Shown here: piece by piece, positions 25,207 to 33,742 of the stretch
Position numbering within the stretch: the stretch's first letter is position 1
Layout of the letters: each line of letters opens with the position of its first letter
Source of the DNA: Jejudonia soesokkakensis
GTDB taxonomy: Bacteria; Bacteroidota; Bacteroidia; Flavobacteriales; Flavobacteriaceae
Length of the DNA: 64,000 bases
Assembly: GCF_042664795.1 (NCBI RefSeq)
Contig: NZ_JBHTBN010000007.1
Coordinates: 65,798 to 129,797 of the forward strand
Direction: 5' to 3'
The notes under the pieces: generated by a model
Seen by the model: the letters and a program-made list of their open reading frames with translations, nothing else
Database searches by the model: none
Told to the model about the DNA's origin: nothing
Program-made: the position numbers and the translations under genes

Positions 25207-26208
25207 TTACTTAAAAAATAACTCTGGAAATTGTTTCTTAGGGTCTTTCTTCAGTAAATTTATATAAAAAATTGAGTGTAAGAAGGCAAGCCCATATCCA
25301 AAAAACTGTACAAACATCGCAAAGATCGAAAGAAAACCTATCAACGGATTCCAATTTACAATAGAAGAATGAATATATAAGATACCAATGTAAACTAGCA
25401 ATAAAATATAAAATAGAGGAAATCCTGCTATCATTACTACCACAGATAAAAAACAATAGAACACAAAGAGAGAGGGCAACCAATAAGTTATTTTAGCAGC
25501 TTCTGGATGCCAGCTATTTAAAATAGGTCGTACCAATCCAAATTTTCTCACTTGAGTATAAAATTTTCTCCACGAAATTCTTCGTTTATGATATACATAC
25601 GCATTTTCAATAAATGTTGTGCGAAAGCCTGCTTTTCTAATACGTTGTGATAAATCTGGATCTTCACCCGGATGTATTTTACCAAAACCTTTAGTCTTTA
25701 TAAAGGCCTCTTTTGAAATTCCCATATTAAAACTACGGGGCTCAAATTTTGAAACACTATTCTTACTTCCACGAATGCCTCCGGTGGTTAAAAAAGAAGT
25801 CATAACATAATTGATCGCCTTTTGAAGAGCTGTAAAACTTTCATGAGCAGCATCTGCACCTCCAAAACAATCCACAAAAGTTTCAGATAAAAACGCATCT
25901 ACAGTTTGCAAATAATGTGGCGGCAGTAAACAATCACTGTCCAAAATGATAAAATAGTTTCCTTTTGCTTTTTTCATTCCGAAGTTTCGGGAGTCTCCTG
26001 GTCCAGAATTTTCCTTGAAGTAATACGAAATGTTTAATCTGTCTTTAAAATTTTCGACAACCGTTTGTGAACGTTCCGAAGAGCCGTCTTCAACAATCAC
26101 AATTTCGAAATCACCCTCAAATTGCATCTTGGTAAAACTTTCCAATAGCTCTCTGGTTTCTTCAGGCCTGTTAAAAACAGGAATAATAAAAGAGTAGGAC
26201 AACTTCAT
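25207..26208 (-). CDS. Family 2 glycosyltransferase, membrane-associated
   Basis: 333 residues. GT-A fold: YSFIIPVFNRPEETRELLESF, VIVEDGSSERS, SGPGDSRNFGM and the metal-binding DxD in ILDSDCLLP. GEDPDLSQRIRKAGF supplies the acceptor-site acid and Arg. Two to three membrane helices (about 250-275 and 275-318) at the C-terminus place it on the inner membrane. It probably transfers a sugar to a lipid carrier or an envelope polysaccharide; neither donor nor acceptor can be told. Precedes ybbR and coaE on the minus strand. Confidence 0.9.
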   Translation of the reverse strand: MKLSYSFIIPVFNRPEETRELLESFTKMQFEGDFEIVIVEDGSSERSQTVVENFKDRLNISYYFKENSGPGDSRNFGMKKAKGNYFIILDSDCLLPPHYLQTVDAFLSETFVDCFGGADAAHESFTALQKAINYVMTSFLTTGGIRGSKNSVSKFEPRSFNMGISKEAFIKTKGFGKIHPGEDPDLSQRIRKAGFRTTFIENAYVYHKRRISWRKFYTQVRKFGLVRPILNSWHPEAAKITYWLPSLFVFYCFLSVVVMIAGFPLFYILLLVYIGILYIHSSIVNWNPLIGFLSIFAMFVQFFGYGLAFLHSIFYINLLKKDPKKQFPELFFK

Positions 26209-26230
26209 ATTGCGAATATAGGAATAAAGA

Positions 26231-26262
26231 AAAAGCTCCTCACGAATATTATCAGGAGGAGC
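26231..26262 (-). terminator. Terminator after fabI
   Basis: GCTCCTC (26235-26241) and GAGGAGC (26256-26262) form a seven-base stem with a 14-base loop; on the minus strand the stem is followed by TTTTTC. Confidence 0.8.
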
Positions 26263-26283
26263 CTTTCATCTAAATTTTTGCAG

Positions 26284-27099
26284 TTATTCTTCAGTAAAAT
26301 AATCAATCACCTCATTGCTAACTCCCATGTTAGAAAAACCACCGTCGTTAAATAAATTCTGAAGCGTTACTCTTTTTGTTAAATCACTAAACAAGGTAAC
26401 TGTATAATTTGCACAGTCTATTGCGGTTGCGTTTCCAAGTGGCGACATTTTTTCTGCATACGCAATAAAGCCGTCAAATCCCTTAACACCTTGACCAGCC
26501 GTAGTAGGGGTTGGTGATTGTGAAATCGTATTTACTCGTACTTTTTTATCTTTTCCGAAGAAATAACCAAAACTTCTTGCAATCGACTCCAAATAGGCTT
26601 TATTATCTGCCATATCATTGTAATCTGGAAATACTCGCTGCGCTGCCATATAGGTTAACGCTACAATACTTCCCCATTCATTCATAGCATCCTTTTTATA
26701 CAAGGTTTGCATCGTTTTATGAAACGACACCGCCGAAACGTCCCAACCCTTATGCGTCCAGTCGTAATTTTGATCAGTGTAGGCCTTTCCTTTACGTACA
26801 TTAACAGACATGCCAATAGAATGTAGTACAAAATCAAGTTTTCCTCCTAAGATCTCTGTCGCTTTATCTACAAGGTTTTCGAGATCCTCCAGATTGGTAG
26901 CATCTGCAGGGATAATTTGAGAACCTGTTTTTTCTGCTAACTGATTGATCTGTCCCATTCTCATTGCTATAGGAGCGTTTGTCAATACAAATGTCCCTCC
27001 TTCTTCATGCACTCGTTCTGCAGTTTTCCAAGCGATCGAATTTTCATCTAAAGCTCCAAAAATAATACCTCGTTTTCCTTTCAGTAAGTTATATGACAT
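26284..27099 (-). CDS. fabI: Enoyl-[acyl-carrier-protein] reductase (NADH)
   Basis: 271 residues from the ATG at 27099 (MSYNLLKGKRGIIFGALDENSIAWKTA, opening the Rossmann fold). Reduces enoyl-ACP in the last step of each fatty-acid elongation cycle and is the triclosan/isoniazid-type target class. The catalytic Tyr-x6-Lys is present in DYNDMADNKAYLES and the first catalytic-region Tyr in LTYMAAQRVF. A TATCTTTG box at 27125-27132 suggests its own promoter within the recN 3' end, and it has its own terminator. An in-frame TTG/ATG further upstream (27135) would add 12 residues overlapping recN; I reject that. Confidence 0.96.
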   Translation of the reverse strand: MSYNLLKGKRGIIFGALDENSIAWKTAERVHEEGGTFVLTNAPIAMRMGQINQLAEKTGSQIIPADATNLEDLENLVDKATEILGGKLDFVLHSIGMSVNVRKGKAYTDQNYDWTHKGWDVSAVSFHKTMQTLYKKDAMNEWGSIVALTYMAAQRVFPDYNDMADNKAYLESIARSFGYFFGKDKKVRVNTISQSPTPTTAGQGVKGFDGFIAYAEKMSPLGNATAIDCANYTVTLFSDLTKRVTLQNLFNDGGFSNMGVSNEVIDYFTEE

Positions 27100-27124
27100 A
27101 GTTTGATTGTTTTGATTTATACCA

Positions 27125-27132
27125 CAAAGATA
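27125..27132 (-). promoter_or_regulatory. fabI -7 box
   Basis: TATCTTTG on the minus strand, 25 bases upstream of the fabI ATG, fits TAnnTTTG. No clear -33 TTG at the standard distance. Confidence 0.4.
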
Positions 27133-27134
27133 CA

Positions 27135-28787
27135 CTAATTGAGTAATTCTTTCGCGTTTGCAATTGCTGCATCACTCACGTTTTTACCACCAATCATTTG
27201 AGCAATCTCCACAATACGCTGTTCTTCGTTTAAAGTTTGTAATCTGGTTTGCGTAGCTTCGTTGACATCTTCCTTATAAATTTTTAAATGATGTTCTCCT
27301 TTGGCAGCAATTTGCGGCAAATGCGTAATACTTAGAAGTTGCATAGTTGCACTCATCTCACTCATAATTTCTGCCATTTTATGAGCTATTTCTCCTGAAA
27401 CTCCAGTATCAATCTCATCAAAAATAATAGTTGGCAATTTTTTATAGCGCGACAATACTGCTTTTACTGCAAGCATGATACGACTCATTTCACCTCCTGA
27501 AGCCACTTTTTTCAACGAACCAAAAGCCAAACCTTTATTGGCAGTAAACAGTAACTCAAGATCATTAATACCGTTCTTTCTGAAAGTTTCTGAAGGTTTT
27601 AAATCAAATTGAAATCGTGCGTTTGGCAATCCCAGTTCGCCCAGAATAGTTTCCAATTGTTGCTTTAACTTCGGAATCGCTATCGCTCGGGACTCCTCTA
27701 TTTTTTTTCCGGTAGTACGTGTTTTTTCTTTTTCTGAAGCGACCTCTTTCTCCAGTTTCTCTATCTCTGAATCAATATGCAATGTCACCTCTATTTTTTC
27801 AGACAAACGGGCTTCTATCTCAAGCAACTCCTCAACAGTAGCAACATTATGCTTTTTCTGAAGCGTATACAAGGTTTGTAATTTTTCGTTCAATACCGCA
27901 ATTTCTTTTGGGTCTGCCTCCATAGTTTCGGCAACTGTTTCAACCGAAGATTCTATGTCCTCCAATTCAATGATCACACTATTGATTCGCTCCCACAATT
28001 CCTCAAATTGCTTAGAATAGGTTCGAAGTTTCCCTAAAGACTGCCTCGCTTCTTTGGAGGTTTGAAGCGTTCCTATTTGGTCTTCAGATAAAAGTTGCGC
28101 TACCTGTGATAATGTTTCTGTAATTTCTTCGGCATTGGTAAGTTGCTCGTAGGTTTCCTCCAAGGCTTCCTGGTCGGTTCCTTTTAGATTTGCTTCAGTA
28201 AGTTCGGTATGTAAAAAAGTATTGAAATCAAGTTCTTTGGTAGCTTCAGCTTTCTGATTTTTTAATGCGGAAAGTCTTTCCGAAGCCTTTAAAAAATTAC
28301 GCCACTGAGTACTATACTCCTGTAAAAGCAATTTATTTCCTGCCAGTGCATCTACAACTTCCATTTGATATGCCGTATCTGTTAACGCAAGCGTTTCATG
28401 CTGACTATGAATATCTACAAGATGGATTCCCAGTGCTTGCAGTTGCGCAACAGAAACTGGCGTATCGTTAACAAATGCGCGTGACTTTCCGCTAGGAAGA
28501 ATTTCACGCCGAACAATCGTATCACTTTCATAATCCAAATCATTTTCAGCAAAAATTGATTCCAGCTGATAGCCTCCTAATGAGAATTCTGCTTCAATGA
28601 TGCATTTTTTAGAAGCGTCTTTCACACTACTAATGTCTGCCCTTTTCCCTAAAAGCAATGATAATGCACCCAGCAAAATTGATTTTCCCGCCCCTGTTTC
28701 ACCGGTAATTATAGTCATGCCAGCGTTAAGATCGACACGTATGTCTTCTATAAGGGCATAATTTTTTATGGAAAGAAATGTAATCAA
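27135..28787 (-). CDS. recN: DNA repair ATPase RecN
   Basis: 550 residues. SMC-like: Walker A GETGAGKS near residue 30, long coiled-coil arms in the middle (about 150-390) and the C-terminal signature VASGGEMSRIMLAVK, Walker B TIIFDEIDTGVSG and the LSITHLPQIAAKG switch. RecN acts at double-strand breaks, holding DNA ends and sister chromatids. The start is a TTG (28787) giving the family-typical LSIKNYALIEDI at the N-terminus. It lies between porD and fabI on the minus strand. Confidence 0.96.
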   Translation of the reverse strand: MITFLSIKNYALIEDIRVDLNAGMTIITGETGAGKSILLGALSLLLGKRADISSVKDASKKCIIEAEFSLGGYQLESIFAENDLDYESDTIVRREILPSGKSRAFVNDTPVSVAQLQALGIHLVDIHSQHETLALTDTAYQMEVVDALAGNKLLLQEYSTQWRNFLKASERLSALKNQKAEATKELDFNTFLHTELTEANLKGTDQEALEETYEQLTNAEEITETLSQVAQLLSEDQIGTLQTSKEARQSLGKLRTYSKQFEELWERINSVIIELEDIESSVETVAETMEADPKEIAVLNEKLQTLYTLQKKHNVATVEELLEIEARLSEKIEVTLHIDSEIEKLEKEVASEKEKTRTTGKKIEESRAIAIPKLKQQLETILGELGLPNARFQFDLKPSETFRKNGINDLELLFTANKGLAFGSLKKVASGGEMSRIMLAVKAVLSRYKKLPTIIFDEIDTGVSGEIAHKMAEIMSEMSATMQLLSITHLPQIAAKGEHHLKIYKEDVNEATQTRLQTLNEEQRIVEIAQMIGGKNVSDAAIANAKELLN

Positions 28788-28855
28788 ATTGCAGTTTAAT
28801 GGTTGTTCTAATGTAATAGGCTTTTACAACTTCTGCAAGTAAAAAGAAGTGTTAT

Positions 28856-29746
28856 TTAGAACTTAATTTCGCTCCAATTGTCTCTTTTGGTAGGTGCCAT
28901 TCTATTTAAGTCATCTACGAGCTTTGCGATATCGACACTAGGACCTCCGCTAAAAATATTCTGAATTTCCTGCGCTTTTGCATCAAAGAACGTTCTAAGC
29001 AAAAAAGAATTAGGGCGTCTATCGTTAATTCGCCTTAGGTCACTTAAAGATTTTTTGAGACTATTTTTAGCAATCTTTGCATCTACGCTCATTAGATCGA
29101 GACCTAGCCTATGATAATTGTACATTACGTCATGGAATTGCCGGTACACACTTGATAGTAGATCATCATTAAAACTGAATCGGGAAGGTCTGCTATCATT
29201 CGCTTTCCAGCCTAAAAAATTACTAGACGCTGCAGTATTAACAATTTGTTTTGCAGTTTCAAAATAAGGATCGCCTCCATTTAATTCAAAAGTACTCGAA
29301 TCAAGACCAATGATCGTATACACATGGAAAGCTATAACAGACATTAAGTTAGAATCGAACGAATTTAAATTAAAATTTAAAGGCTGAAACTCTACATAAT
29401 CAAAAGAAAATTGCTTGTCATTATAGTTGTATATAGGAGTATCGTAGGTAGAATTAAAGACGGGTCTCGAAGCCTGAACCTGTAAGGTTGCTGTAAATAA
29501 ATCTGAATTGTACTCTGAAATAATAATCGAAAAGTTACAATCAATACGTTCTTGGTTTTTGTATTCTCTGTTGGTCCAACGCGTGGTGCTAATAAATTCG
29601 GTTAACTGTCGCTGTAATGTTCTAAATACTTGTAAATCTGGAACGGCTGTTTGGCTGGCATCTACTGTTACAGTAGCATTAAGCTCCTGAGCTTTTAGTG
29701 TAGTTGTGATCGTCAATAACGCGAAGAAAAGTAAAAATTTACGCAT
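28856..29746 (-). CDS. porD: PorD-like (DUF4835) type IX secretion component
   Basis: 296 residues with a cleavable signal ending KAQ. The body contains the family pattern SFDYVEFQPLNFNLNSFDSNL, HVYTIIGLDSSTFELNGG and the C-terminal LSDLRRINDRRPNSFLLRTFFDAKAQEI region (by position, about 237-265). DUF4835 proteins include PorD, linked to gliding and T9SS in Bacteroidota. Its start overlaps the coaBC stop by eight bases. The window also encodes three T9SS cargo proteins, consistent with an active system. Placement between coaBC and recN is a gene order I know from other Flavobacteria. Confidence 0.9.
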   Translation of the reverse strand: MRKFLLFFALLTITTTLKAQELNATVTVDASQTAVPDLQVFRTLQRQLTEFISTTRWTNREYKNQERIDCNFSIIISEYNSDLFTATLQVQASRPVFNSTYDTPIYNYNDKQFSFDYVEFQPLNFNLNSFDSNLMSVIAFHVYTIIGLDSSTFELNGGDPYFETAKQIVNTAASSNFLGWKANDSRPSRFSFNDDLLSSVYRQFHDVMYNYHRLGLDLMSVDAKIAKNSLKKSLSDLRRINDRRPNSFLLRTFFDAKAQEIQNIFSGGPSVDIAKLVDDLNRMAPTKRDNWSEIKF

Positions 29747-30950
29747 GAATATGTTTAATAATGTGTTCTAAAATATCTTTGGCGACTTCAGTCTTAGGTT
29801 TAACTTTAAAAGGGATGGTTTTATTGTCCTTCCCAATTAAGGTAATTTTATTGGTATCGCCTTTAAACCCTGCTCCCTTATCGTTTAGCGAATTTAACAC
29901 AATTAAATCTAAATTCTTTTTTTTGAGCTTCGTTTTTGCATTTTCTACTTCGTTTTCAGTTTCTAATGCAAAGCCAACCAGATATTGATGTTTTTTGATA
30001 GCTCCCAAAGAAGCTAGTATATCTTTTGTTTTAGTAAGTTGAAGTGATAAATTTTCATCCTTCTTCTTTATTTTTTGGTCGGCAACATTTACTGGCTTGT
30101 AGTCTGCTACAGCTGCACTTAGAATTGCAATATCACAGGATTCAAAATTTTTATGAGCCGCATCATACATTTCCTGTGCAGAAGTTATCTTTATCAAGGT
30201 TACAAAACTGTGCTCAAGCTGTAGACCTACAGGTCCTGTAATGAGCGTCACCTCAGCACCAAGATTGGCTGCGGCTTCAGCAATAGCAAAACCCATTTTT
30301 CCACTGGAGTGGTTTCCAATAAACCGTACTGGATCAATTGCTTCAAAAGTAGGGCCTGCAGTAATTAAAACCTTCTTTCCGCGTAAAGGCAGTTGTTTTA
30401 AAATATCTTGTTCTAAAAAAGCCACAATAGTTTCTGGTTCGGCCATTCTGCCTTGTCCAACTAAGCCACTGGCAAGTTCGCCAGATTCGGCTGGAATTTG
30501 AATGTTTCCGAAGGAATTCAACGTAGAAAAAGTAGCATTCGTACTGGGATGCTTATACATATCCAAATCCATAGCTGGAGCGTAATACACAGGGCACTTT
30601 GCCGAAAGATAGGTCGCAAGTAATAAGTTGTCGGAGGCACCATGTGCCATTTTTGAGAGGGTATTGGCAGTGGCTGGGGCGATTATAAAAAAATCTGCCC
30701 AAAGGCCTAACTCAACATGGTTATTCCATTGGGCATTATTATTTTCTTCATCGGTAAATGATGAAAACACTTCATTCTTTGAAAGCGTAGAAAGCGTAAG
30801 TGGGGTTACAAATTCGGTAGCCGAAGGTGTCATTACTACCTTAACATTGGCTCCCTTTTTAACTAGTAGCCGAACTAAAAAAGCAGATTTATAAGCAGCA
30901 ATACCGGCTGTAACACCCAGTAATATATTTTTACCGCTTAAAATTGACAT
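29739..30950 (-). CDS. coaBC: Bifunctional phosphopantothenoylcysteine decarboxylase/phosphopantothenate-cysteine ligase
   Basis: 403 residues, both domains present. The N-terminal flavoprotein (CoaC) starts LGVTAGIAAYKSAFLV with catalytic His78 (WNNHVEL), the PATAN segment and PAMDLDMY at about 125-132. In the well-studied enzymes this motif has Asn where Asp is found here. The CoaB half begins at VLITAGPTFEAIDPVRFIGN with SSGKMGFAIAEA and the VGFALETE base-binding motif. It makes phosphopantetheine from phosphopantothenate and cysteine. Follows rpoZ by three bases and overlaps porD by eight. Confidence 0.96.
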   Translation of the reverse strand: MSILSGKNILLGVTAGIAAYKSAFLVRLLVKKGANVKVVMTPSATEFVTPLTLSTLSKNEVFSSFTDEENNNAQWNNHVELGLWADFFIIAPATANTLSKMAHGASDNLLLATYLSAKCPVYYAPAMDLDMYKHPSTNATFSTLNSFGNIQIPAESGELASGLVGQGRMAEPETIVAFLEQDILKQLPLRGKKVLITAGPTFEAIDPVRFIGNHSSGKMGFAIAEAAANLGAEVTLITGPVGLQLEHSFVTLIKITSAQEMYDAAHKNFESCDIAILSAAVADYKPVNVADQKIKKKDENLSLQLTKTKDILASLGAIKKHQYLVGFALETENEVENAKTKLKKKNLDLIVLNSLNDKGAGFKGDTNKITLIGKDNKTIPFKVKPKTEVAKDILEHIIKHIHA

Positions 30951-30953
30951 TTT

Positions 30954-31289
30954 TTATTGGTCTAATTCGTCCTCTGCTGTATTGCGAAAGTAGATCTTCT
31001 CCTCTAACCATTCCTGTACAGCCAAAGCATGTGGTTTTGGCAATTTTTCGTAAAACTTAGACACTTCAATTTGTTCTTTGTTTTCGAAAATCTCTTCAAG
31101 ACTATCGTTATACGTTGCAAATTCGTCTAATTTTTCTAATAACTCCTTTTTAATGTCTCCATTAATCTGGTTTGCTCTTTTAGAAATTATAGAGATCGCC
31201 TCGTAAATATTGTTTGTAGGTGCATCTACTAAATTCTTATCAATCGTAGTTGTATTGATAGGTGCGTCGCTGTTCTTAATATCGCTCAT
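30954..31289 (-). CDS. rpoZ: RNA polymerase omega subunit, Bacteroidota form
   Basis: 111 residues. The omega core is seen in NNIYEAISIISKRANQIN, where the conserved Ala and Arg contact the RNA polymerase beta' subunit. The C-terminal extension EWLEEKIYFRN is typical of Bacteroidota omega. It helps assembly of core polymerase. It lies in a tight run bamD-rpoZ-coaBC-porD-recN, the same order I know from other Flavobacteria, and is translated nine bases after bamD ends. Confidence 0.88.
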   Translation of the reverse strand: MSDIKNSDAPINTTTIDKNLVDAPTNNIYEAISIISKRANQINGDIKKELLEKLDEFATYNDSLEEIFENKEQIEVSKFYEKLPKPHALAVQEWLEEKIYFRNTAEDELDQ

Positions 31290-31298
31290 ATGTATGTA

Positions 31299-32114
31299 TT
31301 AACTTGTAGGTTCTGAAACTTCTAATCTGTTATTGATATCTTGTAAAATAGCATCTGCCTCATCTTTTAAGTCGCTATCGCTATAATACTTATTAAAACT
31401 ATTGTAAAATTCTTTGGCTGAAAGTAATCGTTGATTTACCAACGATGGTAAACTATTAATTGCCTGTTGATATGCTGCATTAAATCTTCCAAAAAAGGCA
31501 TCTTTTCTATAAATAGATCCCGGGTGGTCTGTAATAAAATTATCATAGGATTCGATCGCAGGCTTGTAACTACCAAAGGTTTGTGCCGTTCTTAAGTGCT
31601 GATTTGCAATCTCAATATCCTTTTTCTCCAGTTTTTCACGAAGCTCTTTTACCAAAGCATTTGCTTCAATTCTTTTTTCAGATTCTGGATATTTATTGAT
31701 AAACTTCTGAAGCTTCTCAAGCCCCGTGTAGGTATCTTTTTGATCTAATGAATAGCGTGGTGATAGCTCGTAAAAACTTCTAGCAGAACGATAGGCTGCA
31801 ACTTCAACACTATCACTGGTAGGATAGGTTTGTTCAAATCGCTCAAACTGATACCCTGCCAAGTAATAATCCTCTAACAGATAAAATGAATTCGCATAAA
31901 TGAACATCAAGCGTTGCGCCTGAGCTTTACCGCGATACGCAGGCACTATCTGCTCCATTAACTGCAAGCTTTTTTTATACTTCCCTGCATTGTATAACGA
32001 GTCTGCCATAGCATATTTCCTGCTCGTGTCGTCACCATTTAATACTCGTTGGTATTGGCTACAAGAAGCAAATAAAATAACACTGCAAAAAAGGATTAAA
32101 ATTTTAGTTTTCAT
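31299..32114 (-). CDS. bamD: Outer membrane protein assembly factor BamD
   Basis: 271 residues from the ATG at 32114. Lipobox FASC at about residue 15. The protein is TPR-like with YQRVLNGDDTSRKYAMADSLYNAGKY, PTSDSVEVAAYRSARSFYEL and YPESEKRIEANALVKELR, the arrangement of BamD (YfiO). As an outer-membrane lipoprotein it delivers beta-barrel proteins to BamA. A TACTTTTG box upstream (32134-32141) is likely its promoter and would start the long operon through recN. Confidence 0.93.
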   Translation of the reverse strand: MKTKILILFCSVILFASCSQYQRVLNGDDTSRKYAMADSLYNAGKYKKSLQLMEQIVPAYRGKAQAQRLMFIYANSFYLLEDYYLAGYQFERFEQTYPTSDSVEVAAYRSARSFYELSPRYSLDQKDTYTGLEKLQKFINKYPESEKRIEANALVKELREKLEKKDIEIANQHLRTAQTFGSYKPAIESYDNFITDHPGSIYRKDAFFGRFNAAYQQAINSLPSLVNQRLLSAKEFYNSFNKYYSDSDLKDEADAILQDINNRLEVSEPTS

Positions 32115-32133
32115 AGTTGTAAAAAACATCGTG

Positions 32134-32141
32134 CAAAAGTA
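32134..32141 (-). promoter_or_regulatory. bamD operon -7 box
   Basis: TACTTTTG on the minus strand, 19 bases upstream of the bamD ATG, fits TAnnTTTG; no clear -33 element. Confidence 0.45.
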
Positions 32142-32243
32142 GTAAATTATCCGTTACTATTAAAACTTATTATGAATAAGCAAGTCTTTTACAACGTGGG
32201 GTTTATAGATTAATTTTATTTCTAAAAATATCCAGTGGTTTTT

Positions 32244-33125
32244 TTAAGGTTGGTGGATATCAAGATACCGCACTATTTTTTCTTGAAGCGGTTTACTTAC
32301 TCCTACCAAAGGCAGTCTAACCGAAGCATCACAAAGTTTCAATTGATGCAACATGCATTTAATTCCAGACGGATTTCCTTCAGCAAAAATATAATCGATC
32401 GAAGGCGCAATTTTATAATGCAAATCATAAGCGTTTGCAACATTTTTAGCCAGTCCTTGTCGTACCATTTCGGAGAAATCTGCAGGAAGACCTTGTCCAA
32501 TTACAGAAATAACTCCAGCACCACCCGCCAAAATCATAGGCAAGGCAATCATATCATCACCAGAAATTACTAAGAACTCTTCAGGACAACCATCAATCAA
32601 TCGCATTGCCTGTACCATATCTCCTGCAGCTTCCTTTATCGCAACAATAGTGTCAAAATCGTTTGCTAATCGTATTACAGTTTCTGGCAACATGTTGGAA
32701 GCTGTTCTTCCCGGTACGTTATACAAAATAATTGGTTTTTCTGAAGCTTTCGCAATCGCAGCAAAATGTTGATAAATACCTTCCTGCGAGGGCTTATTGT
32801 ACATTGGCGACACCGAAAGTATTGCTGTAAAAGCTGACAAATCCCGTGATTTAATCTCTTCAATTATGGCTGTAGTATTGTTTCCTCCAATACCTAAAAC
32901 CAGTGGCAAGCGTCCATTGTTTGCCTTAATAACAGTATTGACAACCAGTTCCTTTTCTTCGGAAGAAAGTGTCGCACTTTCACCCGTAGTTCCCAATACC
33001 ACTAAATAATCAATACCATTTTCGATATTAAAATCCACCACTCGTTTTAATCCGTCTACATCAACCTCAAGATCCTTTGTAAAAGGAGTGATCAATGCAA
33101 CGCCTGTACCTATTAATGCTTTCAT
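32244..33125 (-). CDS. dapA: 4-hydroxy-tetrahydrodipicolinate synthase
   Basis: 293 residues. TIM barrel condensing pyruvate and aspartate semialdehyde at the start of the lysine/DAP branch. The Schiff-base Lys is in VAIKEAAGD (about residue 160), the substrate loop in LGTTGES, Tyr in LYNVPGRT and the VISGDD motif. Length matches the family. DAP is needed for the peptidoglycan made by this bacterium; dapF lies 15 kb away. The gap of about 115 bases to bamD holds no other gene. Confidence 0.96.
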   Translation of the reverse strand: MKALIGTGVALITPFTKDLEVDVDGLKRVVDFNIENGIDYLVVLGTTGESATLSSEEKELVVNTVIKANNGRLPLVLGIGGNNTTAIIEEIKSRDLSAFTAILSVSPMYNKPSQEGIYQHFAAIAKASEKPIILYNVPGRTASNMLPETVIRLANDFDTIVAIKEAAGDMVQAMRLIDGCPEEFLVISGDDMIALPMILAGGAGVISVIGQGLPADFSEMVRQGLAKNVANAYDLHYKIAPSIDYIFAEGNPSGIKCMLHQLKLCDASVRLPLVGVSKPLQEKIVRYLDIHQP

Positions 33126-33147
33126 AGAAATTTTTTGTAATCGGTTT

Positions 33148-33672
33148 TTACTTGTTTTTTAATTTCCCTAAAACGGTTAGGTATTTTTTTAATTCCGTTT
33201 TAAATTTTCCGAAGTCATCCAGAGACACATCAATCAGCAAATCATATAAATCTGGATTCGCTTTCGACACGCCCACTTTGAACTTCGCTTTGCTTTTTGC
33301 CATCATCATATCCAAATACCGATGCTCATTAGTGTAATACCCTACTAACACATCAAACGTAGCGTCCAAAAACTCTACTGCATTTTTATTGGTGATAACT
33401 CCCTTCCAACTAAAGTCTTTATTACTTACTTGATTCTGCCGTAAAGACGGTGCTTTTTTACTGTATGTTACAAAAGTAAATACCTTTACATCCTTTGGCT
33501 GCAATCCAAAATACGCATAGGATTCTAATAACGCATCTAGTTCCTTAAACGTATCTTCATTTACCAAAAAACCCAACGTATGCATTTCAGAATTGATCTG
33601 AGAGCAATCACGTTTAGCTATTTCGCTTGCCATCGTCTTTTCAAAAGAACGCTGTTTAAAGGTTTGAAACAT
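33148..33672 (-). CDS. DUF6913-like uncharacterised protein
   Basis: 174 residues, no signal. The sequence contains DVKVFTFVTYSKKAPSLRQ and VLVGYYTNEHRYLDMMMAKSKAKFKVGVS, a combination I associate with a Flavobacteria-specific family labelled DUF6913 with no function known. Charged and soluble, likely alpha/beta. It lies 22 bases upstream of dapA on the same strand and 70 bases downstream of ligA. It may share transcripts with dapA. Confidence 0.7.
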   Translation of the reverse strand: MFQTFKQRSFEKTMASEIAKRDCSQINSEMHTLGFLVNEDTFKELDALLESYAYFGLQPKDVKVFTFVTYSKKAPSLRQNQVSNKDFSWKGVITNKNAVEFLDATFDVLVGYYTNEHRYLDMMMAKSKAKFKVGVSKANPDLYDLLIDVSLDDFGKFKTELKKYLTVLGKLKNK

Positions 33673-33742
33673 GTTTATTTAGTTGTCCTCGCAAAAATAC
33701 GTTGAAGGTTTATATTACTGAAAGGTTTACACCCAATTTATC

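Noticed and set aside
30241..30501. Plus-strand frames opposite coaBC
   Set aside because: Low-complexity shadows of coaBC with no start-site support.
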